Part shown: piece after piece, positions 34,746 to 41,522 of the stretch
How the letters are laid out: every line of letters starts with the position of its first letter
How positions within the stretch are numbered: the stretch's first letter is position 1
Assembly (NCBI GenBank): GCA_026710905.1
Contig: JAPOQD010000093.1
Span: forward strand, 1 to 53,834
Origin: Halieaceae bacterium
GTDB taxonomy: Bacteria; Pseudomonadota; Gammaproteobacteria; Pseudomonadales; Halieaceae
Reading direction: 5' to 3'
Length of the DNA stretch: 53,834 bases
Notes under the pieces: generated by a model
Seen by the model: only the letters and a program-made list of their open reading frames with translations
Databases searched by the model: none
What the model was told of the DNA's origin: nothing
Program-made: the position numbers and the translations under genes

Positions 34746-35127
34746 CGTATTTTGTGAGCCACCACCAGGCCGCCCACACCGGCAGGCTGAGCACTATCGC
34801 ATAGACCGCGATCGCGACCGGCCCGAGCAGGCCCGCAACCACCGTCGCCGCCACGGTGACCGCGCCAAGCCCGAACCACGCCCACCGGGCCGCCCGCCGG
34901 TAACCGAGCAGCCAAACACGCCGGCAACCGAGCGCCAGCGGCAGGCCACAGGGCGCTACAAAGACCAGCGATCCCACCCCCATCAGCAAACCAGGCAACC
35001 ACGCGCCGGGCGCCTCGGACAGCCCCGGCGCGAGCCGCGCGACTGACTGTGCCACGACCCCGGCCGGCAGCCATAGCAGCGCCAGCACCCAGAACCCGCG
35101 TCCGTTGAAGATTCCTCGATCCTCCAT
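34738..35127 (-). CDS. Hypothetical four-helix membrane protein
   Basis: A 129-aa hydrophobic protein from the ATG at 35127, with four likely membrane segments (about residues 10-32, 38-62, 75-97 and 100-122). The frame is open to 35211, but the extra residues are non-hydrophobic and unlikely to be translated. No family is recognised. It is GC-rich, unlike the AT-rich DNA following it. It ends inside a family B repeat, which may mark a recombination point. Confidence 0.5.
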   Translation of the reverse strand: MEDRGIFNGRGFWVLALLWLPAGVVAQSVARLAPGLSEAPGAWLPGLLMGVGSLVFVAPCGLPLALGCRRVWLLGYRRAARWAWFGLGAVTVAATVVAGLLGPVAIAVYAIVLSLPVWAAWWWLTKYAN

Positions 35128-35289
35128 CCGATACCCATGCCCGCCAGCGCAGCGCGAATCAAAACCGTAACCCCCTGACCACGCGTTCAGGAGGGAAAGC
35201 GGAGTGGCCAATAAAGGGCAACTACCTCTATAACCAAGCCATCAACTTACAGCCGATTACACTATCTGTAAATCCATTCACTAGTGCCT

Positions 35290-35352
35290 GTAGCGGTAAA
35301 ACAGTAATGTCCCCTTCTTGTAATTTCACAATGACCCCTTTTAGGTTTTAGT
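35290..35352. other. Possible IS21-type terminal remnant
   Basis: TGTAGCGGTAAAACAGTAATGTCCCC is followed by a second related unit, CACAATGACCCCTTTTAGG. Spaced AATG(T/A)CCCC repeats at an end beginning TGT are reminiscent of IS21-family tips. No transposase gene is nearby, so this would be a relic. The rest of 35128-35389 holds no gene. Confidence 0.25.
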
Positions 35353-35353
35353 A

Positions 35354-35383
35354 TTGACTCATTATTGATGAGTCAAATATACT
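35354..35383 (+). promoter_or_regulatory. Sigma-70 promoter with embedded operator for vapBC
   Basis: TTGACT (-35, 35354-35359) and TATACT (-10, 35378-35383) are separated by 18 bases. An inverted repeat TTGACTCAT - 5 bases - ATGAGTCAA (35354-35376) covers the -35 and spacer. Expected initiation falls at or near 35390, the A of the antitoxin ATG, so the message is probably leaderless and autorepressed. Confidence 0.75.
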
Positions 35384-35389
35384 CATTCT

Positions 35390-35635
35390 ATGACTAAGCG
35401 CCTTCAGGTCCTCTTCGATGAGGATGAATATCTCGAGATCCAGGGGTTTGCCCGCCAACGCCGAATGACTGTGGCGGAATGGGTTCGCCAGGCGCTGCGC
35501 AAGGCGCGAACCGATGACCCTGGAACAATCGATGCCAAGCTGCGCGCTATCGCCGAAGCGTCACGGCATCAATTTCCGACTGCGGACATTGAGGTGATGT
35601 TGGGGGAGATCGAATCGGGGCGGCGTATTACGTGA
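35390..35635 (+). CDS. vapB: Ribbon-helix-helix antitoxin (VapB-like)
   Basis: An 81-aa protein. RLQVLFDEDEYLEIQGFARQ and MTVAEWVRQALRKA (residues 4-38) form a ribbon-helix-helix DNA-binding domain. The C-terminal part, TADIEVMLGEIESGRRI, is the expected toxin-binding tail. The start codon falls about six bases after the promoter -10 element, with no room for a ribosome site. It overlaps the PIN toxin start by four bases. Confidence 0.85.
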   Translation: MTKRLQVLFDEDEYLEIQGFARQRRMTVAEWVRQALRKARTDDPGTIDAKLRAIAEASRHQFPTADIEVMLGEIESGRRIT

Positions 35636-36027
35636 TCTTCATTGACTCCAACGTGCCGATGTACATGGTGGGCGCTCCACACCTGAACAAGGACCGCGTG
35701 CTTGCAACGTTAGCGCAGTTGGTGCGAGACGGTGAAAGGCTCGTCACGGATGTGGGGGTCTATCAGGAGATCCTTCACCGATACACGGCGATTCGGCGGC
35801 TTGATGCGATTGATGCTGCTTTTGCGAGTCTGGACGCGCTAGTCGACGACATCCTGAGCTTCGGTATTGCCGAGGTTCGCACCGCCAGGGCGATCCTCGA
35901 CTCGGTAGATGGCCTCTCCGCGAGAGATGCCTTGCATGTAGCCGTAATGCGTCAGGCCGGAATTCACCGCATTCTGAGCTTCGACCACGGTTTCGATGTC
36001 TGCCCCGGCCTCGACCGTTTCAATTGA
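35632..36027 (+). CDS. vapC: PIN-domain toxin (VapC-like)
   Basis: A 131-aa PIN-domain ribonuclease starting with GTG in the antitoxin stop (ACGTGATC). The acidic residues are Asp5 in FIDSNVPMY, Glu near VYQEILHRY, Asp in SARDALHVAVM and ILSFDHGFD. Second PIN-type toxin of the window, of a different subfamily from the one at 29719. Confidence 0.87.
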   Translation: MIFIDSNVPMYMVGAPHLNKDRVLATLAQLVRDGERLVTDVGVYQEILHRYTAIRRLDAIDAAFASLDALVDDILSFGIAEVRTARAILDSVDGLSARDALHVAVMRQAGIHRILSFDHGFDVCPGLDRFN

Positions 36028-36141
36028 GGGTGAAAAGGGGTCGCTGGCGAAGCGCGAACCCTTGCCGCTGAGCGCGATAACCTTGGCCAGGGGAAGTCTT
36101 TCCCTGATCCACAGGGCGGTGCGCAGGTTCAAAAGCGTCAA

Positions 36142-36417
36142 AATCAGCCCATAGAAGGCTAAAAGGCAGTTTATTACTAATAAGAATAAAAACTATATTT
36201 TAATAACATAATAGCATTAAAAACCGCTAAAACCCTCAAAAAATGGCCTGAAACCCCCTTTTTGAATATATTTCAATACACTGAAATACTACGCAATACC
36301 ATGCAATACCGTATACGTGAATTCAGGACCTTTTTCGTCGAAAAGTAAGCACAGCGACCAGGGCCGGTGACACTTGACCTCGGTGGCATACACGACATAC
36401 AGCTCACCCACGTCTTT
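36142..36417. other. AT-rich intergenic stretch with short repeats
   Basis: No gene. It is markedly AT-rich between 36160 and 36300, with TTAATAACATAATAGC and A-runs, then GCAATACC twice (ACGCAATACCATGCAATACC). Short phased A-tracts could bend DNA. The stretch 36030-36142 translates on the minus strand to a fragment (RERLPLAKVIALSGKGSRFA) that may be a gene relic of unknown family. Confidence 0.3.
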
Positions 36418-36468
36418 TGGTGGCGCCAATTATTTTTTGAATTGATGGGTGTCCCTTTTATTTTTTTA
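36418..36468. repeat. REP-like family B copy
   Basis: GGTGGCGCCAATTATTTTTT then GAATTGATGGGTGTCCCTTT and a T-run. It matches 50634-50690 over most of its length. It lies immediately 3' of the HicB gene (minus strand) and could serve as its transcription stop. Confidence 0.75.
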
Positions 36469-36485
36469 CGAATAGGGGGCGGATT

Positions 36486-36875
36486 TCAGGCCGGGTCGAA
36501 AATTTCCCTCGCCGCGGCCTTTTCGACGAACGCGGAGCGGGTCATGCCACGCATTCGGGCAGCTTCGTCGAGCGTATCGAGGAAGCCTTTCTCCATGCTC
36601 AGGTTGACCCGCACGACCCTCTTTCGGTCCCGCACAAAGGGGATCATCATGAGAACTGCTCCATTGGCGATGTCGTCCGCGACCTGCTCGCGCACAGATT
36701 CGAGACCCCGCGGGGGCGCTGGTTCGGTGTCTTCGAAGAATAGGCTCAACGCCTCGATCGAGTTTGGGACGATTTCCCCGAAAGCGTCCGCGGCCGAGAA
36801 GCACCCAGGGACCTCGGGAAACCGAATCCCGTAGGCGCTGTCGGCATCCTTGTCAATGACGGCAACGTAGTGCAT
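36486..36875 (-). CDS. hicB: HicB-family antitoxin
   Basis: A 129-aa protein with the HicB partial RNase-H-like fold: MHYVAVIDKDADSAYGIRFPEVPGC (1-25) then SAADAFGEIVPNSIEAL. The C-terminal domain VVRVNLSMEKGFLDTLDEAARMRGMTRSAFVEKAA is a ribbon-helix-helix DNA-binding segment. It should bind and block HicA and repress the pair. It follows HicA by ten bases. Confidence 0.88.
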   Translation of the reverse strand: MHYVAVIDKDADSAYGIRFPEVPGCFSAADAFGEIVPNSIEALSLFFEDTEPAPPRGLESVREQVADDIANGAVLMMIPFVRDRKRVVRVNLSMEKGFLDTLDEAARMRGMTRSAFVEKAAAREIFDPA

Positions 36876-36885
36876 GGTTTTCTCC

Positions 36886-37068
36886 TCAAGTCCAGCCGAC
36901 TTGTCTTGCGATGCTTCGGGCCGTGCCGAGCGGGAGATCCTTCTTCGGGTGGGGCACGATCACGGTGACCGCGCCCCTTCTGAATTTGTGATGCGACCCC
37001 CTGTTGCTCACCAGCTTGAAATCCTCGGCTTTGAGACGCTTGACAATGTCGTGACTGTTGCGAATCAT
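36886..37068 (-). CDS. hicA: HicA-family mRNA interferase toxin
   Basis: A 60-aa dsRBD-like HicA toxin. The catalytic His is in NRGSHHKFRR, followed by VTVIVPHPKKDLPLGTARSIARQ, the usual HicA pattern. The ATG at 37068 follows a TATAAT box (37079-37074, minus strand) by only five bases, so the message may be leaderless. A TTG at 37074 is open too but is in the -10 element. Confidence 0.87.
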   Translation of the reverse strand: MIRNSHDIVKRLKAEDFKLVSNRGSHHKFRRGAVTVIVPHPKKDLPLGTARSIARQVGWT

Positions 37069-37310
37069 GCGCAATTATATACACACCACTGCTGTTGGCA
37101 CAAACCCGCGCGGTGCTTCTGTTCAGCAACGCATATGGTCTGGGCGCTAATGAACAACAAAAAAGAGCTACCGAGCTCCCAGCGCCGCCTGAGAAGCGGC
37201 GCAAAAAGAAGTCGTTGGGGATGTGAACAGGTCGGACGACGGGCAAGGGCAAACGGTCAACGAGACAGGATTAGAAAAACCACAACCGAACGAAAATTGG
37301 CGAATCCCGG

Positions 37311-37362
37311 GTAAAGGGGTCAAAGCCCTTTAAGCCCTCTAAAAGGGCTTTGACCCCTTTAC
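37311..37362. repeat. REP-like palindromic element A5
   Basis: GTAAAGGGGTCAAAGCCC pairs exactly with GGGCTTTGACCCCTTTAC around a loop that includes TTTAAGCCCTCTAAAA. Same family as A4 but shorter. It lies in the 379-base gap between HicA and the HigA-like gene; 37075-37310 shows no gene, only a GC-mixed sequence with the HicA promoter at its left end. Confidence 0.85.
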
Positions 37363-37373
37363 CTCCTCATTCT

Positions 37374-37432
37374 CCAAAAGGGGCCGGTGGGCATACCGAA
37401 CTACTCTCGATTGACACCGGCCCCTTTAGTGC
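37374..37432. repeat. REP-like family C copy 1
   Basis: A hairpin AAAAGGGGCCGGTG / CACCGGCCCCTTT, with internal GAACTACTCTCGATTG, shared with copies at 42519 and 48935. Directly adjacent to A5. It could terminate the HigBA transcript, which would be read from the other side. Confidence 0.8.
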
Positions 37433-37447
37433 TTTATTCGTACAGGG

Positions 37448-37723
37448 CTATGCTGCAACTTGCAGAGGGTGTAAACCTGCACGAGCAGCCATAGCCACCA
37501 ATGCATCAATGGTGAAACCGGTTGTTTTACCACTGCAGATGTCACCAATCCGAGAGCGTTGTACGCCCATAACATCTGCAGTTTGCTGCTGGGTGAGTTT
37601 GTTTTTCTTCATGTATTCAATGATGGTGTCAAACAGCGCAGCTTTGATTTTCATCTGCTCGGCTTCACCTGGGTCGAAGCCAAGGTCATCGAAAACGCTG
37701 CCGGTTGTAACTTCGTGTGTCAT
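37448..37723 (-). CDS. higA: XRE-family antitoxin (HigA-like)
   Basis: A 91-aa protein. The Xre/Cro helix-turn-helix reads KLTQQQTADVMGVQRSRIGDICSGKTTGFT (about 42-71). It is of the HigA type that pairs with phage Gp49-like/RelE toxins. Its start overlaps the toxin stop by four bases, toxin first. With the toxin broken, it may survive as a free repressor of the palindromic promoter at 38078. Confidence 0.83.
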   Translation of the reverse strand: MTHEVTTGSVFDDLGFDPGEAEQMKIKAALFDTIIEYMKKNKLTQQQTADVMGVQRSRIGDICSGKTTGFTIDALVAMAARAGLHPLQVAA

Positions 37724-38069
37724 GTCTCCAGCCTCTTCTTGGCCTCTATGTAGCGATCAACAATGATCGTTTTATCCGGTTTGGCCGTCGCTTGCGTAGT
37801 TTTCCGCCAACAATGCAGTACCGTAACGCCACCCCTGAACTTTGTGACATAAGCCACTCTGTATGCACCATCATCCGACCAGATGCGTACCTCATATACC
37901 CCTGTGACCCCCTTCCTCAGGTTCTTCAGGGGTTTCCAGTCCAGTGGCTCGTTGCCCTGTTGCAGGCGATGCAACTGATAGCCGGCATCCTGTTTGGCGT
38001 CTTCAGGAAAGCCATCAAGTCCGACTTACTGAATCCCTCCCAATAAATCGGTTTCAGGGTCTTTGCCAT
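37720..38069 (-). pseudogene. higB: HigB toxin (Gp49-like/RelE superfamily), frameshifted
   Basis: Starting at the ATG at 38069 the first frame gives AKTLKPIYWEGFSKSDLMAF and then turns to unrelated sequence. From about 38008 the next frame gives the rest: HRLQQGNEPLDWKPLKNLRKG, then VYEVRIWSDDGAYRVAYVTKF and IIVDRYIEAKKRL. Gp49-like toxins read straight through with F-P-E-D-A at the join, so one base is missing in a short A/T run (positions 38008-38010). The two parts together have normal family length (about 116 aa). A sequencing error or slippage cannot be excluded. Confidence 0.8.
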
Positions 38070-38077
38070 GCGGCAGA

Positions 38078-38097
38078 TTGTATAAGATTTTATACAA
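38078..38097. promoter_or_regulatory. Palindromic operator of HigBA
   Basis: TTGTATAA - GATT - TTATACAA, arms of eight bases with perfect symmetry, nine bases upstream of the toxin ATG (minus strand). It overlaps TATACA-type -10 sequences, as expected for autoregulation by a HigA repressor. Confidence 0.72.
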
Positions 38098-38294
38098 ACT
38101 GAGAACAGTATGAACACCGGTGCGTTATCTCGTCTCGCCCCAGGCAGCCCATCGGACACCGGAGCGGGGCTGGTGCACTGGTCCGGGACTTTCCCTATAA
38201 TGGGGCCGGTAATCCGTACACCCTGTGATCAATGACCTGTCCCGCTTTACTCGAACCTTCTTCTTTCACCGACTTGTTAGCTACTGCCTGAAGT

Positions 38295-39212
38295 GTGATT
38301 CAAAACATGAACACACGGGTTGAGACCCGGCCTTACCCTGGCATAAAACACCTGACGGTAATCCTGTTTCTTATCAGCTTTGTTCCCCTGCCCCTGCATG
38401 CTGCCGAATTGGTCAAGATCGAAAATGTCACGCTTGTGGAAGCTGACCTGAATGATGGAGACAGTTTCAAAGTTTATGCCGAGGGTCGTGAACTACACCT
38501 GCGCCTTTACTATGTGGATTGCCCGGAAACCACTTTCAACGGCAAGTCCGGACTGTACAGAATTCGTGAACAACAGTATCACTTTGGCCTTGAAGACCCT
38601 CAGGATGTTGTGCGCTTCGGCAAACAGGCTACAGAATTTGTCAGGCAGCTTCTTTCGCATCCCTTTACTGTTTATACCAGCTATGCCCAGGCGCCAGGCC
38701 GCTCTGCATCAGGCCGGTTTTATGCCTTCGTCGAAACACAGGATGGCCATGATCTTGCCGCTCTCCTTATCGAGCGGGGGCTGGCCAGAATCCATGGCAG
38801 CACCCGCCCGGGTCCCGATGGCACACCAAGCGATGCGGTGCTCGAACAACTCCACAGCCTTCGCACCATCGCCCTGTTGAACCGTGCCGGAATATGGCAA
38901 TCAACCAAACCCCAGACCCTGGCTGAGATGCACCAGCGTCAACGGGAAGCCGATCGGGAACTTAATGAATTCCGCAGCAAGGTGACGAATGTACGCACCC
39001 TTGATGACCAGCCTATTGATCTAAACGCAGCTTCCAAGGCTGAGCTTCAGCAAATCCCAGGCGTTGGCCCGGTTACCGCTGTGAAAATTATTGAAGGCAA
39101 ACCCTATGAGGCGGTTGACGATCTGGTGAAAATCCGCGGTATTGGTCCAGAGAGCCTGGAGGCTATTGCACCTTACGTCACAATAAAATCAGCACAGAAG
39201 AAGCCGGAATAA
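38295..39212 (+). CDS. Secreted thermonuclease (SNase-like) fused to ComEA-type helix-hairpin-helix
   Basis: A 305-aa protein. A signal peptide (about 20-40, ending LHAAE) precedes a staphylococcal-nuclease domain: NDGDSFKVY supplies an Asp ligand, HLRLYYVDCPET the Arg and second Asp, and SASGRFYAFVE the second Arg. The catalytic Glu usually found in a G-x-E-A motif is Gln here (FGKQATEF). Residues 235-300 form a ComEA-like helix-hairpin-helix (DLNAASKAELQQIPGVGPVT and IRGIGPESL) for DNA binding. It probably acts in the periplasm or outside on DNA. Starts at 38295 or 38307 are both possible. The gap 38098-38294 holds no gene. Confidence 0.82.
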   Translation: MIQNMNTRVETRPYPGIKHLTVILFLISFVPLPLHAAELVKIENVTLVEADLNDGDSFKVYAEGRELHLRLYYVDCPETTFNGKSGLYRIREQQYHFGLEDPQDVVRFGKQATEFVRQLLSHPFTVYTSYAQAPGRSASGRFYAFVETQDGHDLAALLIERGLARIHGSTRPGPDGTPSDAVLEQLHSLRTIALLNRAGIWQSTKPQTLAEMHQRQREADRELNEFRSKVTNVRTLDDQPIDLNAASKAELQQIPGVGPVTAVKIIEGKPYEAVDDLVKIRGIGPESLEAIAPYVTIKSAQKKPE

Positions 39213-39260
39213 CGTGATGAACAAGATTACCGAATTACGCATGGGGACTAACGCCATCAA

Positions 39261-39285
39261 TGTAATGTTGGGTGTCCCTATTCCG
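39261..39285. repeat. REP-like family B copy (weak)
   Basis: TGTAATGTTGGGTGTCCCTA matches the family B core with changes. No other feature is seen between 39213 and 39340. Confidence 0.35.
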
Positions 39286-39341
39286 TTTCAGCCACGGTGA
39301 GCGACCCGTTTCGCCCGCCAACACACCCGTTGCCAAAACCT

Positions 39342-39369
39342 TTGACAGTGATACTACATTTGGTATCAT
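39342..39369 (+). promoter_or_regulatory. Sigma-70 promoter with TGATAC/GTATCA operator
   Basis: TTGACA (39342-39347) and TATCAT (39364-39369) are separated by 16 bases. An inverted repeat TGATAC - 8 bases - GTATCA (39349-39368) lies across the spacer and -10. It would drive the short reading frame at 39400 and the HicB gene and be repressed by HicB. Confidence 0.65.
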
Positions 39370-39399
39370 TATTTCCATGGCAAACACCTGACGATTCCC

Positions 39400-39465
39400 A
39401 TGCACAAATCCATCAAACCCCTCTATATCAGGCGGCTAGTGGAATTGATTGAGGAAGCGAAATGA
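39400..39465 (+). CDS. 21-aa upstream reading frame coupled to HicB
   Basis: A 21-codon frame, MHKSIKPLYIRRLVELIEEA, whose TGA overlaps the HicB ATG (ATGA at 39462-39465). It is in the place where a HicA toxin gene is normally found but does not match HicA. It might be a leader peptide, a toxin remnant or a non-coding coincidence. Confidence 0.35.
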   Translation: MHKSIKPLYIRRLVELIEEAK

Positions 39466-39797
39466 AATTCGAGGACTATCCCATCAACGTCAACCCTATC
39501 CCCGAAAGCGAAGGTGGGGGTTATCTGGTCACCATTCCGGATTTGCCCGGCTGTATTGCTGACGGCGAAACCATCGAAGCGGCCATTGCCGGGGCTCGGG
39601 ATGCATTTCAGGCATGGGCATTGGCGGAGTGGGAGGACCGGGGCGATTTACCACTGCCAAAAACCTACAGCGGACAGTTCGTACAGCGCATTCCGAAGAC
39701 CTTGCACATGCGGCTGGCCAAACGGGCGGCGAGTGAGGGGGTCAGCCTGAATCAATTGGCGGCGACATTCCTGGCCGAGGGGCTGGGTGGCCGGTAA
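39462..39797 (+). CDS. hicB: HicB-family antitoxin without a visible HicA partner
   Basis: A 111-aa HicB-like protein: YPINVNPIPESEGGGYLVTIPDLPGC and DGETIEAAIAGARDAFQAW form the RNase-H-like part, and RIPKTLHMRLAKRAASEGVSLNQLAATFLAEGL the ribbon-helix-helix. No HicA gene is found on either side; only a 21-codon frame precedes it. It may work as a solitary regulator or protect against HicA encoded elsewhere. Confidence 0.85.
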   Translation: MKFEDYPINVNPIPESEGGGYLVTIPDLPGCIADGETIEAAIAGARDAFQAWALAEWEDRGDLPLPKTYSGQFVQRIPKTLHMRLAKRAASEGVSLNQLAATFLAEGLGGR

Positions 39798-39840
39798 GAA
39801 GGCGTTTGTACAGAGGAGTGGCGAGGGGCCGATTCTCCTT

Positions 39841-39882
39841 CTGATTTTTCTTGAAATGATGGGCGTCCCTTTTATTCCGCTT
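39841..39882. repeat. REP-like family B copy
   Basis: TTTTTCTTGAAATGATGGGC followed by GTCCCTTTTATT, a close match to the family B consensus. It lies between the orphan HicB and the DUF4160 gene. Confidence 0.75.
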
Positions 39883-39980
39883 TTTCAAGGCTTGACGCAA
39901 ATTCGCCCCGGCCCGATACTTTGGAAGTCGGAGGCTCGCCGCCAAGGCCTGGAGGCGCTTCTACGGACCAAGGAGATATT

Positions 39981-40250
39981 ATGCCAGTGCTATCGATGTT
40001 CTACGGGATAGTCATCCTCAGGTATTTCTTCGACGACAAGTAGCACCATTTGCCTCACATCCACGCGGAATATGCTGGTGAACAAGCAGTGTTCAGCATT
40101 GAAGAGGGAGAACTACTGGCAGGCGCCATACCAAATAAACAAATCAGATTGGTACAGGCATGGATAGAAATCCACCGCGAAGAATTGAAAGCCGATTGGC
40201 AACTCGCCGTGAATGGTGAGGAAGTCTTCCGCATAGAACCATTGAAGTAA
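39981..40250 (+). pseudogene. DUF4160 protein interrupted by an amber stop
   Basis: From the ATG at 39981 (GGAGAT upstream) the frame reads MPVLSMFYGIVILRYFFDDK, meets TAG at 40041-40043, then continues in the same frame as HHLPHIHAEYAGEQ and VQAWIEIHREELKADW. Intact DUF4160 proteins are about 85-90 aa and read through this point with a Lys. A TTG at 40050 could restart a 66-aa fragment. It is followed by its usual partner, DUF2442. The function of the pair is unknown; it often lies among toxin-antitoxin genes. Confidence 0.78.
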
Positions 40251-40261
40251 AGGAGGCCTTG

Positions 40262-40516
40262 GTGAACCCCCACGTCAAACATATTCGGCCCCTTGAGGAT
40301 TACCGGCTGGAAGTTGTTTTCGACTCCGGGGAACTACGTAGATTTGACCTGACTCCCTATCTTGAGCGAGGAGTCTTTGCGCGTCTGCGGAATCGGGCTC
40401 TCTTCAATAACGCACGAGTCGTCGCCGGTTCAATAGAGTGGCCGGGCGGACTGGATCTTAGCCACGACACGCTATATCTGGAAGGAACGCCTGTATCGAA
40501 GACGGAGCATGGATAG
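40262..40516 (+). CDS. DUF2442 domain protein
   Basis: An 84-aa DUF2442 protein: VKHIRPLEDYRLEVVFDSGE and RRFDLTPYLERGVFARL, ending with DLSHDTLYLEG. AGGAGG at 40251-40256 favours the GTG at 40262 as start; a TTG three bases earlier is open. It is 11 bases after the interrupted DUF4160 gene. Members are thought to pair with DUF4160 proteins, possibly as a toxin-antitoxin-like unit; not demonstrated. Confidence 0.83.
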   Translation: MNPHVKHIRPLEDYRLEVVFDSGELRRFDLTPYLERGVFARLRNRALFNNARVVAGSIEWPGGLDLSHDTLYLEGTPVSKTEHG

Positions 40517-40564
40517 CGGGGTTCATTCATGGTTGGGTCATGTCAAGCCAACGAAAGCCAGGAG

Positions 40565-40708
40565 ATGGCACAGAGAAAGTCGAAAATTATGCTCAAGAAG
40601 CTGAGGGGCATGATGCTGAAGAAAGTTGCTGAGCTGGTGGAGGAATTCATCCTCGAAACCTTCGCCTACCTTGCGCACGGCGTTATGAGTTTAAGGTGGA
40701 CCCCATAG
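40565..40708 (+). CDS. Small open frame, status uncertain
   Basis: 47 codons from ATG at 40565, rich in Lys/Leu, with LKKVAELVEEFILETFAYLA forming a likely helix. GGAG lies too close to the ATG to be a good ribosome site. It resembles no family I know and could be a relic of a larger gene. Confidence 0.2.
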   Translation: MAQRKSKIMLKKLRGMMLKKVAELVEEFILETFAYLAHGVMSLRWTP

Positions 40709-40805
40709 TCAAGACACCAATTTGACCTGGTCACTCTAACGAACTGTCCAAAAAAAGTAGCGCCACCTCAGTATCGAACAATCCAGACCAACAAGAGAGA
40801 ACGGT

Positions 40806-41177
40806 ATGAGCACTGCAACGAGATTGGAATTCGACCGCGTAAAGCTGGGCCATCACGACGTGCTGGACGCGCGCGGGAACGTCATTGGCGAACTGCGCTG
40901 GACGCTGCTTGGCGGGTGGCGGTTCACCAGCGCGTATCTGGGCGGCGGCTACAACCCGCTCGATGCCGCCAGCGAGGCCCGCGCAATCGCGTCCCTCGGC
41001 CTGAACGGAGAGCAGTGGTGGGAGTTCGCCAACGCCAGGCGCGAGCTGCGGGGGGCATACGCCTACATGCTGCGCCGGCTCGAGGCGGACGTACTGGCCG
41101 AGGGGCGGGCGATGGCCGAAGCCGGGAGAGTACCCCGCCAAGCTAAAAGAGGAAAAAATCATGAGCAGCGCCATTGA
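40806..41177 (+). CDS. Hypothetical protein
   Basis: A 123-aa protein from the ATG at 40806 (AGAGAGAA upstream). It has VLDARGNVIGELRWTLLGGW and AYMLRRLEADVLAEGRAM, with no known family. GC-rich and with good codon phase. It overlaps the small gene that follows by 17 bases. The pair may be of phage or plasmid origin. Confidence 0.5.
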   Translation: MSTATRLEFDRVKLGHHDVLDARGNVIGELRWTLLGGWRFTSAYLGGGYNPLDAASEARAIASLGLNGEQWWEFANARRELRGAYAYMLRRLEADVLAEGRAMAEAGRVPRQAKRGKNHEQRH

Positions 41178-41262
41178 TATTCAGGGCGACGCGGTGACGG
41201 TGGACGGCAACGCTGTCGGTACGGTCATGGTGAAAGAGCGCGACTATTGGGAACACCGATAG
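41161..41262 (+). CDS. Small hypothetical protein (33 aa)
   Basis: 33 codons starting at an ATG preceded by GAGGAAAAAATC. It reads SSAIDIQGDAVTVDGNAVGT and ends EHR. It is coupled to the upstream gene by overlap. Possibly truncated at its 3' end by the repeat DNA that begins at 41281. Confidence 0.35.
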   Translation: MSSAIDIQGDAVTVDGNAVGTVMVKERDYWEHR

Positions 41263-41280
41263 AAGACACCCACCCCCTGT

Positions 41281-41337
41281 GTTGGCGCCGACTAGTTTTA
41301 GGTTTCGTTGAAATGATGGGTGCCCCTTTTATTTTTA
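41281..41337. repeat. REP-like family B copy
   Basis: GTTGGCGCCGACTAGTTTTA then GTTGAAATGATGGGTGCCCC and TTTTATTTTT. The MITE at 41346 is inserted directly next to its end. Confidence 0.75.
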
Positions 41338-41345
41338 TCACACGT

Positions 41346-41453
41346 GTAACTGTTCGGTATTGGCGTGAAGGTGGACAATGGGCGACGCACTGCTTCGCCC
41401 ATAGCGGTGAGAGCTGTGATGGGCCTTCTATCACTTCTTGCCCAAACGGTTAC
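41346..41453 (+). mobile_element. MITE family 2, copy 1
   Basis: 108 bp. The left end is GTAACTGTTCGG and the right end CCAAACGGTTAC, its near-exact inverse. It is flanked by 8-bp repeats TCACACGT (41338-41345) and TCATACGT (41454-41461) that differ at one base, consistent with an old target duplication. No coding capacity. The left 20 and right 28 bp are shared with the copy at 45869. GTAA-type ends with an 8-bp duplication are the mark of IS66-family transposition. Confidence 0.83.
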
Positions 41454-41522
41454 TCATACGTATGATCCGGTCGCAGCGGCAATGATAATGATATCTATTA
41501 GAAATTGGCCGAAAGGGAAAAA

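Noticed and set aside
35128-35211. N-terminal extension of the membrane protein (GGYGFDSR) that looks like translated tRNA
   Set aside because: No cloverleaf was found on either strand; treated as non-coding upstream DNA.
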